Shown here: positions 30,701-43,100 of the stretch, in pieces | How the letters are laid out: each line of letters begins with the position of its first letter | Numbering within the stretch: position 1 is the first letter of the stretch | Source: Strix aluco | Lineage: Eukaryota > Chordata > Aves > Strigiformes > Strigidae | Reading direction: 5' to 3' | Length of the DNA stretch: 64,000 nt | Assembly: GCF_031877795.1 (NCBI RefSeq) | Contig: NC_133933.1 | Coordinates: 66,536,484-66,600,483 of the forward strand | Program-made: the position numbers and the translations under genes | The notes under the pieces: generated by a model | What the model was told of the DNA's origin: nothing | What the model saw: the letters and a program-made list of their open reading frames with translations, nothing else | Database searches by the model: none

Positions 30701-32728
30701 CTTTTTAAGCTGTATTTCACTGTAGTTAATAGTTGATTCCTATGCTATTAAGCAAAATGTTTATATGCTTTTTTCTTGAACTAACTAAAAACTGATTTTG
30801 CTAGAAATGCTTAAAACTCGGCATATTCATAGTCCTCTAAGGAATCCGTACTCTGCCAAGTCTGAAAACACTTGGAACGGAAAGAAGGTCTGAGTAAATC
30901 TTGCACACTGTGCTACATTTTTTTTACTGATTTATGAATAAGACGCTGATGCTTAACTTGTACAGTTTGTCTGATCTATGCAATGACATAAACACAGCTG
31001 CATTTATTACAGTGATTGCATAATCACATATTTGGTGCCCACAAACTTTTGGGAATATTCAGAGAGCAGTATGTGCTAAAAATCCTAATTTCCTTTACTT
31101 TCTCTAATATCATTCTCAGTTTATTTAAAATTTCATAAAAGGTTTTGTTTGTGTTAGAAATTTTAACAGTGATGTTTCTGCAACACCAGTAATTCAAATC
31201 ATCTACACTGGTTGTAAAGCAGTGGTGCCACCACTGCAGGTCTCAGAAACTACAAATGTGCCAGCTGTCACAGGTATCGCTTTGAGTTTCCTAATTTGGG
31301 GGTGTATATAGATCCTCAACTGTTACTCCATGTAGTGCAGACTTTCTAGATAGCCATAAAAAAGCTTTTCCCTTACTGTCAGCCTTCCAAATTGTTATTT
31401 TGGAATTTGAAAATATTTTATTAGACTTTATTTATTAACAATACGCCAGTCTCTGAGACTGACTGGGTATATAAACACAATCACTGAGCTTTGTAGGATG
31501 AACACATTGGTTCTCATCCCAACACATCATCAGGTAGATGAAATTATGCAGAGGAACATAAACAAGGCAGCCAGAGACCTTTAATGATCTACCACAGTGG
31601 TAGATTTTTCCCAAATGAATATTTTTAAGTCAGCTTAAAGCCAAAGGAATTTTTTCTGGCATTCTGTAAATACCCAAAACACAGATAGCATACTAAATAT
31701 ATTTAGGAAATATTTTGTCTTTTATTGAAATCTGAAAATTTCTCTACAAAAATGGAGAGGTGAGTTTAGACAGTGGTGGAGTCAGCTGCAGATTGCTGTA
31801 CACCACCACTGTATAATTTCACCAGCAACTGGTTCATCCATGGTGGAGATCACAGTGACAAACCATGCTCACTCGCGAGGAAGAGAATGGGGAAATCTGC
31901 ATTGGTTGATAGATGGTTTATCACGCTCTGCGTTTTTTCAGTGACCAAAGCCTGTATTTTATTTATTATGAGGCAGAAGCTGCCGCAAGGTATCAAAAAT
32001 CATTTGTGACTGATTGGCGTGCCATCCATCTGCGTGCATCAACTGAAACAAACCAGGGTGGCATATTTTTTAAAAAGTGTTACATATACAGTTTAAACAA
32101 GTACCTTGCTGTAGCTGTAGTGACTGATGGTGGGAAGCTAACACCTAGGGAGAAGCTGAGCTCTGCTTTAGTGACCAGCACAGTCTGCACATTTGGGAAG
32201 CAATTTAAGAGGCTCCCATCCATTGGATGTATTATTTGCCCCAAGTCTTGAGGCATTCATTTGAGAAGATAATCAGCCTTATGAAGAGAATACAATTTCA
32301 AGTCTTAACTGAATTGTTTTTCAAACTGTTTCAGGGTTTTTTTGTTACAATATTTAGTTAATGAATCAAAATGTAAACTGTGTAATTACTTCAAAGGAGA
32401 CCACATATAACACAATTAGAGAAGACATAAATGTGGTCGGTGTCTTAGATAAATAAAAATTTCATATGGAATTTACAAAAGCTTTCAACACAAACTGTTC
32501 TCATTAAAGCTAGGGACAGCAACAAAAGACTTTGCTCAGCATTTATGAAGTCTCCACATGTTGAGTCTGATTTTCAGCTGATAATTCTTCCAACCTTTGT
32601 TTTTCCAGATGAAGGTTTTCTTTCACAAATAATGACACCCATATTCCTGTCCTACAGTCTCTTGCTGTATGCATACCTGTAGCTATGGAACTCAGTAACA
32701 ATGAATAATTAGATTAGTTTTATATTTG
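27767..32728. other. intergenic DNA without recognised genes
   Basis: AT-rich sequence with short homopolymer runs and no exon or RNA gene that I can support. It contains the perfect hairpin at 28134-28179, listed separately. Confidence 0.5.
28134..28179. repeat. perfect 19-bp inverted repeat with an 8-bp loop
   Basis: The left arm GATGGAATTCTGTAAATAT (28134-28152) and right arm (28161-28179) are exact reverse complements around the loop CTAACATG. Just to the left are two adjacent copies of AATCACTCTA (from 28111 and 28123). The hairpin is shorter than a typical microRNA precursor and no T-run follows it on either strand. Confidence 0.9.
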
Positions 32729-32957
32729 ATATAAGGAAGAAATTCTTCACTGTGAGGGTGGTGAGGCAGTGGAACAAGTTGCTCAGAGAAGTGGTGGATG
32801 CCCCCTCCCTGGAAGTGTTCCAGGCCAGGTTGGACAGGGCTTTGAGCGACCTGATCTAGCAGAAGGTGTCCCTGCCCATGGCAGGGAGGTTGAAACTAGA
32901 TGAACTTTAAAAGCCCCTTCCAACCCAAACCATTCTGTGATTCTGTGATTCCATGAT
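32729..32957 (+). mobile_element. CR1 LINE 3' end, plus strand
   Basis: This is 5'-truncated CR1 3' sequence: GAAATTCTTCACTGTGAGGG, then CAGTGGAACAAGTTGCTCAG, then GCCCCTTCCAACCCAAACC. It ends in a short tandem of ATTCTGTG-type octamers, the usual CR1 tail. It keeps no reverse-transcriptase coding sequence. Its good preservation suggests it is younger than the element at 26 kb. Confidence 0.93.
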
Positions 32958-35900
32958 ATTTAGATGGCTTAAGACCTTGTGAAGCAGAAACCTAACCACT
33001 TTATGAACTAGAAAAAGAATGTAGCAGAAGTTTTTTCTGCCACAGAAAAAGTGCAAGTGAGGAATGCACTTTGTTAAAGATGCAGAAACGCCTCAACCAA
33101 ATGAAGAAAATTGGTATGGCAGCTCCAGGAGTAGTATTACTGATCCATTGAGATGTTGTCTCTCAGTCCTACACTGCCCTGGTGACTGGCAGCCTTCTCT
33201 TTGCACTGTAGTCCACTGAACACAAGGACCAAAAGTCTCTGATGATCACTATGTGCTTTGAGCTGGGAGGGGGCTGTAGTGCTATGGTCATGTTGTCATA
33301 GACTCTATGATCTCTCACATGTGTTTCTATTTACAGCCTAGATTTTTCTCTCACTGTTCTGCTCCCCTGAGAATGATCCAACATACTGCTGTGTCTTGAA
33401 GTGCAGAGAGTACATCTTCCTGCAGTTTCTTCACAGCACGTCAGCTGCCTCATTTCATGCAGCAGAGCTGCTTCTACACTGAGGACTTCAGATGATTGCA
33501 GAGCAAACTACAGACCATGCATCTGTGAGCAGGAATGGAAGGAAGGAAGCAGGGGTGGAAGAGCTCCTCTTTTAGTGGCAAAGAGCTGTTACGCCTGGTT
33601 GGTGTGTTGTTGAATCATATCCTTAGGCCATCACAACTACCACTTCCTCCACAATGTCATTCCTACTGCAGTTAGCTTTGATTATTCCATTGCACCATTG
33701 CTAGCATGGCTTTTATCCAAAGACAACTGTGTGAAGATAGAAAAATAAGAAAGGGTTTGAGAGATTCTAAGCTGGCAGAACCTAGTGTGCTGACTCTTGC
33801 AGTTGTGTAGATATGCAGAGCTCCGTAGCTCTGAAAAGCTCAGGGGCCAGCTAGCAGAACAACCCAAGGTCTAAACCACAAGCTGGAGAGACTTGAAGAA
33901 TAAGTTTTAGCTTACTGTTGGGACTGAGAAAAGATAGCAGGGACAGAAAAATGACTGGGACTGGTGCCACTAACCACTAACCTTTAAGATACTGCTCAAG
34001 AAAATATTAAACTCATCTACTATGAAAGTGTGGATATATCTGCCAAGTACTTTGAATAACAGGGATGAAGGTGTTCGAGTTACACTGCTGCCTTTGTTTA
34101 ATGGTGAAGGTATCATGGTGAAGAAAATTAGCAAAAATATTACAGAACTAAATAGAAAAGGGAGCTCAGCTCCAGGCTTCAAGCAGGTGCATGACCCAGG
34201 AATAAGCCAGGCAAGGAGACCTTTGGACTGACAGAAGTCTGAAATGATGAATGTCCAGGGAAATAGGACTTTGTAAGCAACCTGTGTCAGAGAAATGCCT
34301 GTCATCATCAGAAAAGTCCTGCTATTAGTTTTAAAAGAATAGACACAAGATTCCATTTCTGGACAAGGAGGGAGTCTTTTGGCCCATGCTGGGTACAAAT
34401 TCAAGTACACAAAAATACCAGTTCCTGGCATGGGTGAAATGGAAGAAAAGTGATGACTGGAAGTTTTGCTGCATTGTCAGGCAAAGGTGATCTTCAGTCT
34501 AACATAGTGGCATGTAAATTTAAAGAAACCCAGCAAAACAGTTACGTGGTAATTAATTTGATCATTTGATAATATTTATATAAAGCACAAAAAGTATGCA
34601 GTCATGAGGGACAGACCACAAAAGAAATGGGTGAAATTCTGGTACCATTTAACTTTGTCAGGAGTCAGATCTATACCCATTTTCTGCCTATCTTATGCAA
34701 GTTTCTTTGAAAAAGTTTTTCTGTTGAAGACAGAAATGAAATGTGTGATGATTGAAAGAGCCCAGTGGCCCAACAAGACTGGGAGCATCCACATACTTTT
34801 GGTTAACCAGGAAAGACTAAAATGTCAGAAAACATCCTTCTGTTGAAGAATGGCCTCTATTTTAAGCCTACACCAAACTTCCACAGCTCAACAGCCAAAG
34901 TAACTGAAAAATACAGAAGCTGACTATATGCCCAGAACGTTAAGCTTGCTTTCTAAACTACAAACCAGAGCTCATTAGCGCTGCTCTGGGAGCAACCAAG
35001 AAATGCCCTCCTCCATCCCTCCAAGTTGTACTGTTGTTTATTTCTATGTATCAACTCGGTCGGGTTTTCCTAGCCTACACCGGCATGTGCCTTGAATCTG
35101 TGGGCCAAGCTACAATGGATGAGCCTGGTGATCCCAGCTGACCACATCTAAACTACCCTCTTGTCATGTAACTACAGTTTCAGGAAGAGCTGTCTGATGT
35201 TTCGTGGTTGGCCACGTGGCTCTTGTACTACTGCTCGCCATTTGCTTCTGAGAGCCCAAAGGGATTGCAGAAACAGGCCAAGGGAAGAGCAGCATTCATT
35301 CCACAATAGGTGATGAGTAACTCCCACAAGACTTGTCTTCTGTTTCTTGAAATAGAATATAAAACTTATTAGGTCCTTAATTTGGCCATTTAAGTTGAGG
35401 CTTAAAATGCTGAAGGAAGAAAGCTACAATTCAGATGTAATGAATTTCCCAGTGAACTTTGAACTTTCATTAAAAATGAAATCAGTATTGACTTGAAATA
35501 TTTAGTAAAGCCTCTGCTGTCCTTTTATCTGCCTTCCTCCTTTGCATCTCGGTTTTCTAGGCTCTGTTCCTCTTCTCAGAAGATCTCCCACTCCTTACCG
35601 AGGGTATCTGCATGTGTGAGACCCAGAACATCAGGTCACAGCTTTGCCAGGCTTAGCTGCACAAGTGAAAGCGACTGCTGCCCGCTGAGCTCGCAGACCT
35701 CCTTCTTCAGAGGACGTGGCTGAATGGAAAGCAGCCCCTCGCTCCCACCGCTTACACACCATCATTGCCACCAACTGCACTGACGTGAGTGTGGGGGGCC
35801 GTGAGCTGCAGGGGTGGCTCACCCAAAGGCACTGGCCTACCCAACAGAGGGGAGAAGCACTGGGGTGGTCACCACTGCTGCCCTGCCAGGCGCTGACCCC

Positions 35901-38160
35901 CCAGCCAGCGGTGCCCGCCTCGCCCCAGTGCTCCCCCGAGCCTGCCGGAGTATAAAAAGGGGGCAGGAGCATCCTTGCGGTGCTGCCAGAAAAGGAAATA
36001 TTTTCCAGCCTTAACCGCTTGAAATAGACAATGTGCACGGGTATCTGAGGGGGATGGGGTGACCCTAAGAAAGTCTGTATTTCCGCTGAACTTAGAAAAT
36101 TTAAGTGCTTCCTTTCCAGCGTGATGAATACTTTAAATCTCCAACTGTGTAAGTATTCAAGCTCCGTTTCCCTTCTTATGTCCCTTCCTTTCGCATGGGA
36201 AGAAACAAGCTCCGAGACCATCCTTTACTTCAGTTAACCGATGTTTACATTTCAGTCACTCAATATTTGCATTTTTTTCCCACCTGTTTTTTTCTGAATA
36301 CTCCATACAGTAACAGCCCATCCCAGAAAAATAGACCCAGGTAAATTAATGAGAAAAAAGTATTGTTCTGGAATAAAACATACGGACTTTGAAAGTTTCA
36401 AGAATGTCAGTGCATTTCAAATTCAGATTTATTTCTTAACTTGGTTTAACTGTCAGTCCTAAAAAGACCTTATTTTTTATGAGACATTATTCCCATCAGA
36501 AATATTCAAGCTGTCACAGTAGTTGAAAGTTACAGTTTGCAAACATAGGAACCAGTGAAATAGGTAAAGTAGGCTTCACTGGCAGTGAAATTGCACTTGT
36601 TCACAGTAGCTGAGGCTCTTTACTGCATTTAGGTGTTGCCTGAAGTTTTGATATGTTATTATTCTCCTTGCACTCACATCTGTTTTAAATACTTCTTTCT
36701 GCTTACAGATAAGAATGTGCAAAAATATTTACAATATCAGGATTTGATCCTAATTTTCAGAAAGGATATTAAGACCAGTAAATGTATCTTTTTAGAACTA
36801 CCTATTACTAAAACTTCAAAATCAAAATGAGTCATTTCCAATCAAACATGCTCACGGTCTTATGTATCTGTCCCAGCAGATACATTGCTGTGGGTTCTTT
36901 TCAGCTGGCACCTGAACTGAGCTCTTTGCTTGTTTTCTTCCTACTGTGTTTTACATTTAAGTCCACCTCATACTTGGTTTCCCCATGGTACTCCTATAGT
37001 TTAAACAAAACATACAAAGATACACTCCTCTCCATTCAGACATGCCAGTGAACAGGCCATAGTTTTTATCAAATGACTATCTCAAACAAACATGTTTAAG
37101 AACTAATGAAGACATTATGTCCCAAAATAAAACCAGAAGAATTCAATATGAGAGAATGACTGCTTTCCATCCTCTGATAATCAACCCTGACAGCTTCCCT
37201 GTTGCAAGACTATTGCTTAGGATTCCTTATGTGCTTAAACCCCTGATTAAACACTATTTAGCCTGTTTGCACCATGTTCTTCTCATCAGTTTCTACAAAT
37301 TCTGCACATGTGCACTCAGTGGTACTGTCTGTAACAGAAAATCAGTAGGAACATTTCAAGCTGCAAAGTTATCCATTGGTAACTTGTTTGGACCGAGGTC
37401 TGAAGAAAGGTGGTGTTATTCTTTATTTTTTTAACACTAGATTGCATTGTTTTTTCTTTTGTTTTTCTTCCCCCCCCCCCCAAAAAAAAACTTGAAGGTG
37501 AAAGACTTTTCTTGATTAATGTATGAGAAGAATTAGTGACTTGCGATTTTTGTGTATGAGTAGCACCCCTAAACATGTTTCCTGTAGATCTTAACTCTTG
37601 AGCACACCACTGAGCCTTCAGTTTGTATTCCACTCTCTGCAGCCTTGCTCCCAAATTCCTCCACGCACCAAGGAGCTTCTGAAACACCACTGGTGGAATA
37701 GTTTCCTTCAGGTTTCCCTTAAGTAACCAAGGCTAAAACTACATATGAGAATTACTATGATGCAGAACATTTTATTATAAATTATGTGTCCCCAAGATGC
37801 TAATGGAAGGGCACTGTGAATCTCTGCCTGGATCCTTTCTTCTTCAGCTGATTCTCTTTCTTTCATCACACAGATTCATCAGCTGTAGAGGGAGCAGAAA
37901 GGGACCATACAAACACTTTTCCCCAGGGCCCTTTTCCACAAGAAGAGAGGGATTGGGTTCCTCTCTTTATCATATAGCTGGAGCCTGAGCCAGTAGGGCA
38001 TTGTCCAATTAAAATTAAATAGCAGCTGTTGACAGTTGCTAGTAGACTAAATTGGTTCTGTGGGGAATAGTCCACCAGAGCAGTCATCTCGATTGTGTCG
38101 GACACAGGCAAAGTGCAGGGGCTCCTGAGGCTTGAACCTGCCTTCGGTCTACACCAGAAT
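32958..38160. other. intergenic DNA upstream of NHSL1
   Basis: No known exon is recognised. A locally GC-rich patch (about 35700-35970) contains overlapping open frames on both strands (up to 196 codons) without family resemblance, and a TATA-like element. A run of 12 C followed by 9 A lies at 37470-37490. Confidence 0.45.
35951..35960 (+). promoter_or_regulatory. isolated TATA-box-like element TATAAAAAGG
   Basis: A strong TATA match directly follows a GC-rich stretch, a layout seen at real core promoters; initiation would fall near 35980. No downstream gene is recognised closer than NHSL1 more than 3 kb away, so this may be a chance match or the promoter of an unknown non-coding transcript. 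Confidence 0.2.
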
Positions 38161-39308
38161 TACACTTTAGGGCGACGTTTGGTGCCGCGGCACTCGGCTG
38201 CCGTGCTGCCTGGTTCAGACTCTGCTTTTCCTACCTTCGCGTCAATCTTCCTAAAAGCTAACCACAAAACAACCATTACCGCTCAGCTCGCACCGCGACT
38301 GCCGTTTCCCCGGCCGGCCGCTCTCCCTCCCCCGCCTCCGGGCAGCCCCCCCCGGCCTGGCCCGGCCCGGCAGGGGCAGAGGCTGCGGCGAGACGCCAGC
38401 GGCGACCCGCCCGGTCTCTTGCTTGGCCCCTTGCCCCGGGCAGGAGGCGGCGGGGCCGGGGGGGCGTCCCCGGGGAGCCCCGCGGGGCTGGGCCGGGCCG
38501 GCGGCGGCTACCTCGGCTGTTAGCTGGCCGGGAGGGGTGAGGCGCTGGCAGAGCCTCCAGTTCGGGGAGCCACAGGTAGGCGGCGGCCTCTTTTGCTTCT
38601 CCCAGGTTCGTGGAGGCTTTTTTTTTTTTTTTTTTTCCCCTCTCTCCTCCTCTCTTTCCATCTATCGCTTTCCGGGTTGGGAGTTTGGTGCGTTCAGAAA
38701 AGTGTCTGCAACGGCGCGGGGTTCCCCAGGTGGGGCTGCTCCGGGCTTTTCTCTCTCTCTCTCTCTCTCTCTCTCCCTCCTCCTCCTCCCCCCCGCCGGC
38801 TGCCTTTCCTCCTTTGTGGCCGCATCCAGGGCGCATCAGCCCCCCTCCCGCGCTTCCTTTCCCCCCTCCCCAATCTCCACTCCGGGGGGAGAAATCCGCG
38901 CTCTTTCCCGTCTCCCGGCCGCAGGGCAGCGCCGCGCCGCCGCGGGCTCTCCCCGCGCTCCGTTTCCCCTCCCCTCCCCTCCTCTCCCTGCTCTCCCTCC
39001 TCCCTGGGCCGCTCCCTCCTCCGGGGGCCGCTCCCCCACATGGGCGCCGTGCGGGGCTCCCCCTCCGCCGAGGCGGCGGCGGCTCCCTCCCGGCCCCGCA
39101 GCGCGTAGCCCGGCCGCCCTCCCGCCCCGATTCATTTGTTGTTGTTGTTCCTCTCCCTCTCTCCCTCCCTCTCCTCTTTCTGAACTTTTGTCACCGCGGC
39201 CGCTGCGCGGATGAAGACTTTTCGCGGCGGGGACGCCTAGCTTCTCTCCCCGCCCGGCCCCCCCCGGCCCGCCGCCGTGCCCTGCGCTCCCTCCTTCCCC
39301 CGGCCGCG
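38160..39308 (+). promoter_or_regulatory. NHSL1: NHSL1 CpG-island promoter and 5' leader
   Basis: GC and CpG content rise sharply at about 38160 and stay high past the first exon. There is no clear TATA box. The leader region holds a 19-base T run (38618-38636), a CT dinucleotide tract (38751-38774), long C/T-rich stretches and a GTT repeat (about 39137). The transcription start cannot be fixed. If it lies upstream of 39040, the leader includes two short upstream frames, 39040-39108 (22 codons plus stop) and 39211-39240 (9 codons plus stop). The sequence CACAG/GTAGGC at 38575/38576 could be the donor of an alternative non-coding first exon. Confidence 0.75.
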
Positions 39309-39666
39309 ATGCCGTTCCCGCTGCGGACCCTGGAGCCGCTGAAGCTGTGCAGGTTGGAGGAGGCCGGCGGGGACGGCGCGGAGCGGGGCGGCCCGGCGCC
39401 GGGGGACCACGCCGGGGCGGCGGAGGGGGGCGGCGGCCGCCGGCGCGGCGCGGTGCCGCTTTTCGGGGCGCTGGAGCAGGTCAGCTCGTACGCGCTGGTG
39501 TCGCTGCTGATGCAGCTCTCCGACCTCTCCCGCTGCGCCGGCGACATCTTCGGCGGGATCCTCAGCGAGGCGGACTCCCTCTGCCACCGCAACGCCCGGC
39601 TCCAGCGCCGCCTCGGCGCCCTGGAAGCGCTGCTCGCCCGCCTCGACCACCGCAAAGTCAAGATCC
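39309..39666 (+). CDS. NHSL1: NHSL1 (NHS-like 1), first coding exon
   Basis: The exon codes for 119 residues plus one base and ends at a GTGAGT donor (39667). The protein begins MPFPLRTLEPLKLCR, matching the pattern shared by the Nance-Horan syndrome family and WAVE proteins (human NHS starts MPFAKRIVEPQWLCR). A low-complexity Gly/Ala/Arg linker follows (about residues 19-50), then a helical segment with ALVSLLMQLSDLSRCAGDIF, typical of the WAVE homology domain. In the family this domain contacts Abi and HSPC300, and NHSL1 regulates Scar/WAVE-dependent actin assembly and cell migration. The start has G at -3. The divergent neighbour CCDC28A supports NHSL1 over NHS or NHSL2. The remaining exons lie beyond the window. 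Confidence 0.9.
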
Positions 39667-40130
39667 GTGAGTGCCACCTTCCCCGCCGCGGCGAGCCCGG
39701 GGTGGGGGGGACGGGGACCGGCCGGGGAGGGAGTCGGGGACCGGCCGGGGGGCGCCCGCCTGGTGGCGGAGCGGTTTGCGCGTCAGGATTTGCTTTACTT
39801 ATTTGTTTAAAAAAGGAAGGAGGGAAACTTAAGCATCCGACTCTCGCCCTCCCCGTGTTCAGGTGGCGGCGGCCGCCCCCCGGCGTCCCGCCGCGGCTCC
39901 AGCTCGCCCCGCTCCAGCTGACCCCGGCCCCGGGCTTCGGCCGGTGGCTGCCGGGCGGACAGGGAGGTGTCAGCCTGCGGGGCCGCTGGCTGCTGGCGTT
40001 TTCCCGGTGCCTCCGCCTGGCAGAAATCTGATTCAGTGGGGAGAGGGTGTCGGCTGCGGGGGGCTGGCGGGCGGGTAGCACCTCCCGCGCCGGGAGGGAG
40101 CGCGGTAATCCCGAGGGAGGGCTGGGGGGG
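39667..40130 (+). other. NHSL1: CpG-rich start of NHSL1 intron 1 with G-runs
   Basis: The plus (non-template) strand has closely spaced G-runs at about 39699-39740 (GGGGTGGGGGGGACGGGGA, then GGGGAGGGA), enough for a G-quadruplex in the transcript just after the first donor site. The open frame that runs through exon 1 into this region (38610-40031) is a by-product of high GC content. Confidence 0.6.
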
Positions 40131-43100
40131 TGTTCGTGGTTTATCTGTTTATGCCCCGTTTGCGCTAGACTTAGGATCAACCGGGCTTCTGACAGTTCAG
40201 CCCACATGCCCGATTAGTTCTTTTGTATGTGCATGGGAAGACCTCAGTAAACAGAAACCTGGATATACTTTGCAGCTGGTTTTGTATCTCTGGGTTCTCC
40301 TGAGCTTCCGTGCTGTGTGCAGAACTGATCCCGGGTTTGTATTTTCCAACTTCACACGGAGCACAAGCCGCAAGATCCAGATTCGCCCTCGGATTCCGAA
40401 GTAGTGGCAGTGTGGGGAGGTTTCTGATAAGTTTCTGAGCCTGTAAAGTGGCCCTCAGAAGCGACCAACTGTACCACTACACAGAGCTATAGGGAAAGGG
40501 TTTGCCGAGCTTGGTCCGGCTTTGGAGAAAGGATCCCGTAAAAATCGTATCTGCTACATTGAGTTTCATTTGTGCGTGTCCTAGCTCCCCCCAGACGCAG
40601 TGAAAGATGGCTTGCAACATCAGTTTAGCTTTCTCAATGTGTTGGAAACATTCAGGAATCCAAAGAACTGTGTTGCAACTTCGGTGGCAGCTGTGTAAGG
40701 TGTAAGCCCAGCCTAAGTAGGGTTGCTGTGCAGAGACCACTGATAGTTTTCTTTTAAATGGAAGTAGAAAGCCTGCTTTGCCTGTGGCGTACTTATGACA
40801 AAACTGATAAGGAAGGCCTTTCACAGATAAGATCCAAAGAGTCTGAACCCTGTATGGGTAACTTACCAGTTTCATTGCAGAATCATTCCTTATGGCATAC
40901 TTCAGTATACGGTTCCTCCAAAGGAGGAAACCGTCATCACCCTTACCAAAAGGCTATTTCTGTGGTCTGTAAGTGCTAGGCTAAAGTTTTGTGATAACCA
41001 GTTTGACTTTTTTTGGTGCTTTGTAACTGCTTGACAAATTTAAGGAGCTTATCTTCCTCACCAAGACAGGTATATCCTTTTCTGCCAACGTTAGTTTAGC
41101 GTGGCATGGTGCAGTCAGACTTGAAATGAGAATGTTTTATTACTGGAGATACCTGCAGTATGGTGGTTTATATACTACACTGATGCCCTGATATAGGGAG
41201 TGATTATTACCATGCACTGATGCAATGCATCTAAAGTGAAGGGTGAAATAAGGCAAGTGCTGCACTGTGCAAACCCTGAAATTTTACATGTGTCAGACAT
41301 TTAGTTATGGTATTCTCTCTTGGTCATTGTTTTGCACGAGTTATATATTTACTACTTTATTTTTTTTTTTAAATTACAACTCAGTTCTTTGAGCTAAGCC
41401 TGTTAACTGCTTTCAATTTGATGATCTTTGCTCTTGTCATTGCAGTTCCCTAAACCTGACATGGTTCTTTTGTTTGTCTTTCTCCATTTGGTTTTAAATT
41501 CTTTGGTAAGCAGCATCTATGCTGTCAAATTTAATTTTGCTACTTAAGAGCTGCATTGCTGCTGTTACTACTTACTTTTCAAAGATCTCATTTGTTAAAG
41601 TCAACAAGAATTATTGATGATTTCTTTTTAATTTTTTTTAATGGTATGTAATACAGTGTTTTTGTAAAGGAAGATTATTTTATTTGCCTCTCGGTTGCAA
41701 GGAATTGATGTGTAGGCTAAGCATACTGACATCAAGTTGTACATAAAGACATGTCAATTCTCTTCTTACATGCTTTCTACACATTGTAGTCTGGCCAAGG
41801 ACATCGGGTGGGATGATCAGTTGTAGTTAGCAGCATGAACTTCTCTGTAATGCAAGCTGTGAAGGCCTGTCTGCAAGTTTAACCCTGTTCCTGGCATTAA
41901 AGGGAAATATCTGCAAAACAAAGAGGATGGTTTAAAAATGCTGGCTTTTTTGGAAAACACTGACAAAGGTGATTTTTCCTTCCCATTTTTGAAGATATAG
42001 AAGCTTCATGGAGAAAGCTGTTTGCTGGTGTGGGACTGTAAGAACAACAAGGATTGTAAACAAATGTAATTGCTTTCACATTTGCTAGATTCTTATTGCT
42101 CATAAACCTTTTCTTGTGGGGAAAATATTGTAAACTACTGTATCTCTTGTGTTGCACAGGCAGATGCAGCATGACGTTGTATCAGATGACTTAAGTATTT
42201 TGCTCTGGCTTTCAGGACGAGGGGATAGGACATTGTACACCTGCTTTTCAAATCACGGGTAATTTCTACTCGAATAAATGGCTTTTGTTCTCTTTGTGAG
42301 GCCCAGACAATAATTTCCTCTTGGAACTGAAGGTCCCAGGGTGACTTTTGTGATCCCAGCATGATCTTATATGGGAAGGACCAGAAGAGGACTAGCAAAC
42401 TTCCAAATCTGGGTCACAGCCACTTCTTGAGAAGTAACTGCAGACTGGCAGCTGGTATAAGATACACTACGTCTGTCCCTGATGCTTGGGAAAGTACATC
42501 GAAATTGTGAGGCGGTTTTTATTTGTGTACTGTCATCATTTTGTTTCAAAGTAAAGTTTCCATGTAGTATCCTTCAGATAACAGGGGCCCATTAGTGTTT
42601 GTTCCTTGCTGAGCACGGGTGGGGTGTGAGGGAGGGAGAGCAGGCAGAACAAAGCTCTGTCTTCAGCTAGTCATTCTTTACAGTCGTGGACTGTGCTTGC
42701 TTGTCTGGCTGTGTGGTGCGTCCTTGTGTGTGTAGAATCTGTATGCTCCTAGATACACATATTGGAGTATTAATAGGTAAGTATGTCTTGAATGATCTCT
42801 GCTGTTTCTCTTCTATTTTATACTCTTCGGTATCCTGTAGTGAATGCATTAGTTCAAGTACACCCATTCATTGCACCACATGTGAAAGAACTTTCTGATG
42901 TGGCAAACTGGTCAGTGATGCGCAGTAGTTTTTTGCAGTAGGTGCTGCATCTTTGCAACCCTTACTAGGGGGAAACTTCCTCACCTATCAAGAGTGGCTG
43001 GACTTCTGCCATGCCCTTCAACTTGGAGGCTGGCTTTCCAAGGGTTTTGTATTGGTGTGCCACACATGCTCAGAGAGTTTAATTTCATGTCCACTTCAGG

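Noticed and set aside
31773-32251. Two overlapping plus-strand frames (78 and 112 codons) that look somewhat protein-like
   Set aside because: No domain, start context, or splice support. I considered a transposase or retrogene remnant but could not match conserved residues.
35631-36221. 196-codon minus-strand open frame upstream of NHSL1
   Set aside because: No recognisable domain, no splice or promoter support on that strand; the composition fits a chance frame in a GC-rich patch.
38610-40031. 473-codon plus-strand open frame spanning the NHSL1 leader, exon and intron start
   Set aside because: Only the part from 39309 to 39666 has family similarity; the rest is open because the region is GC-rich, and a splice donor interrupts it at 39667.
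39191-40207. 338-codon minus-strand open frame opposite NHSL1 exon 1
   Set aside because: Low-complexity Pro/Arg-rich shadow of the GC-rich coding exon and CpG island with no family similarity.
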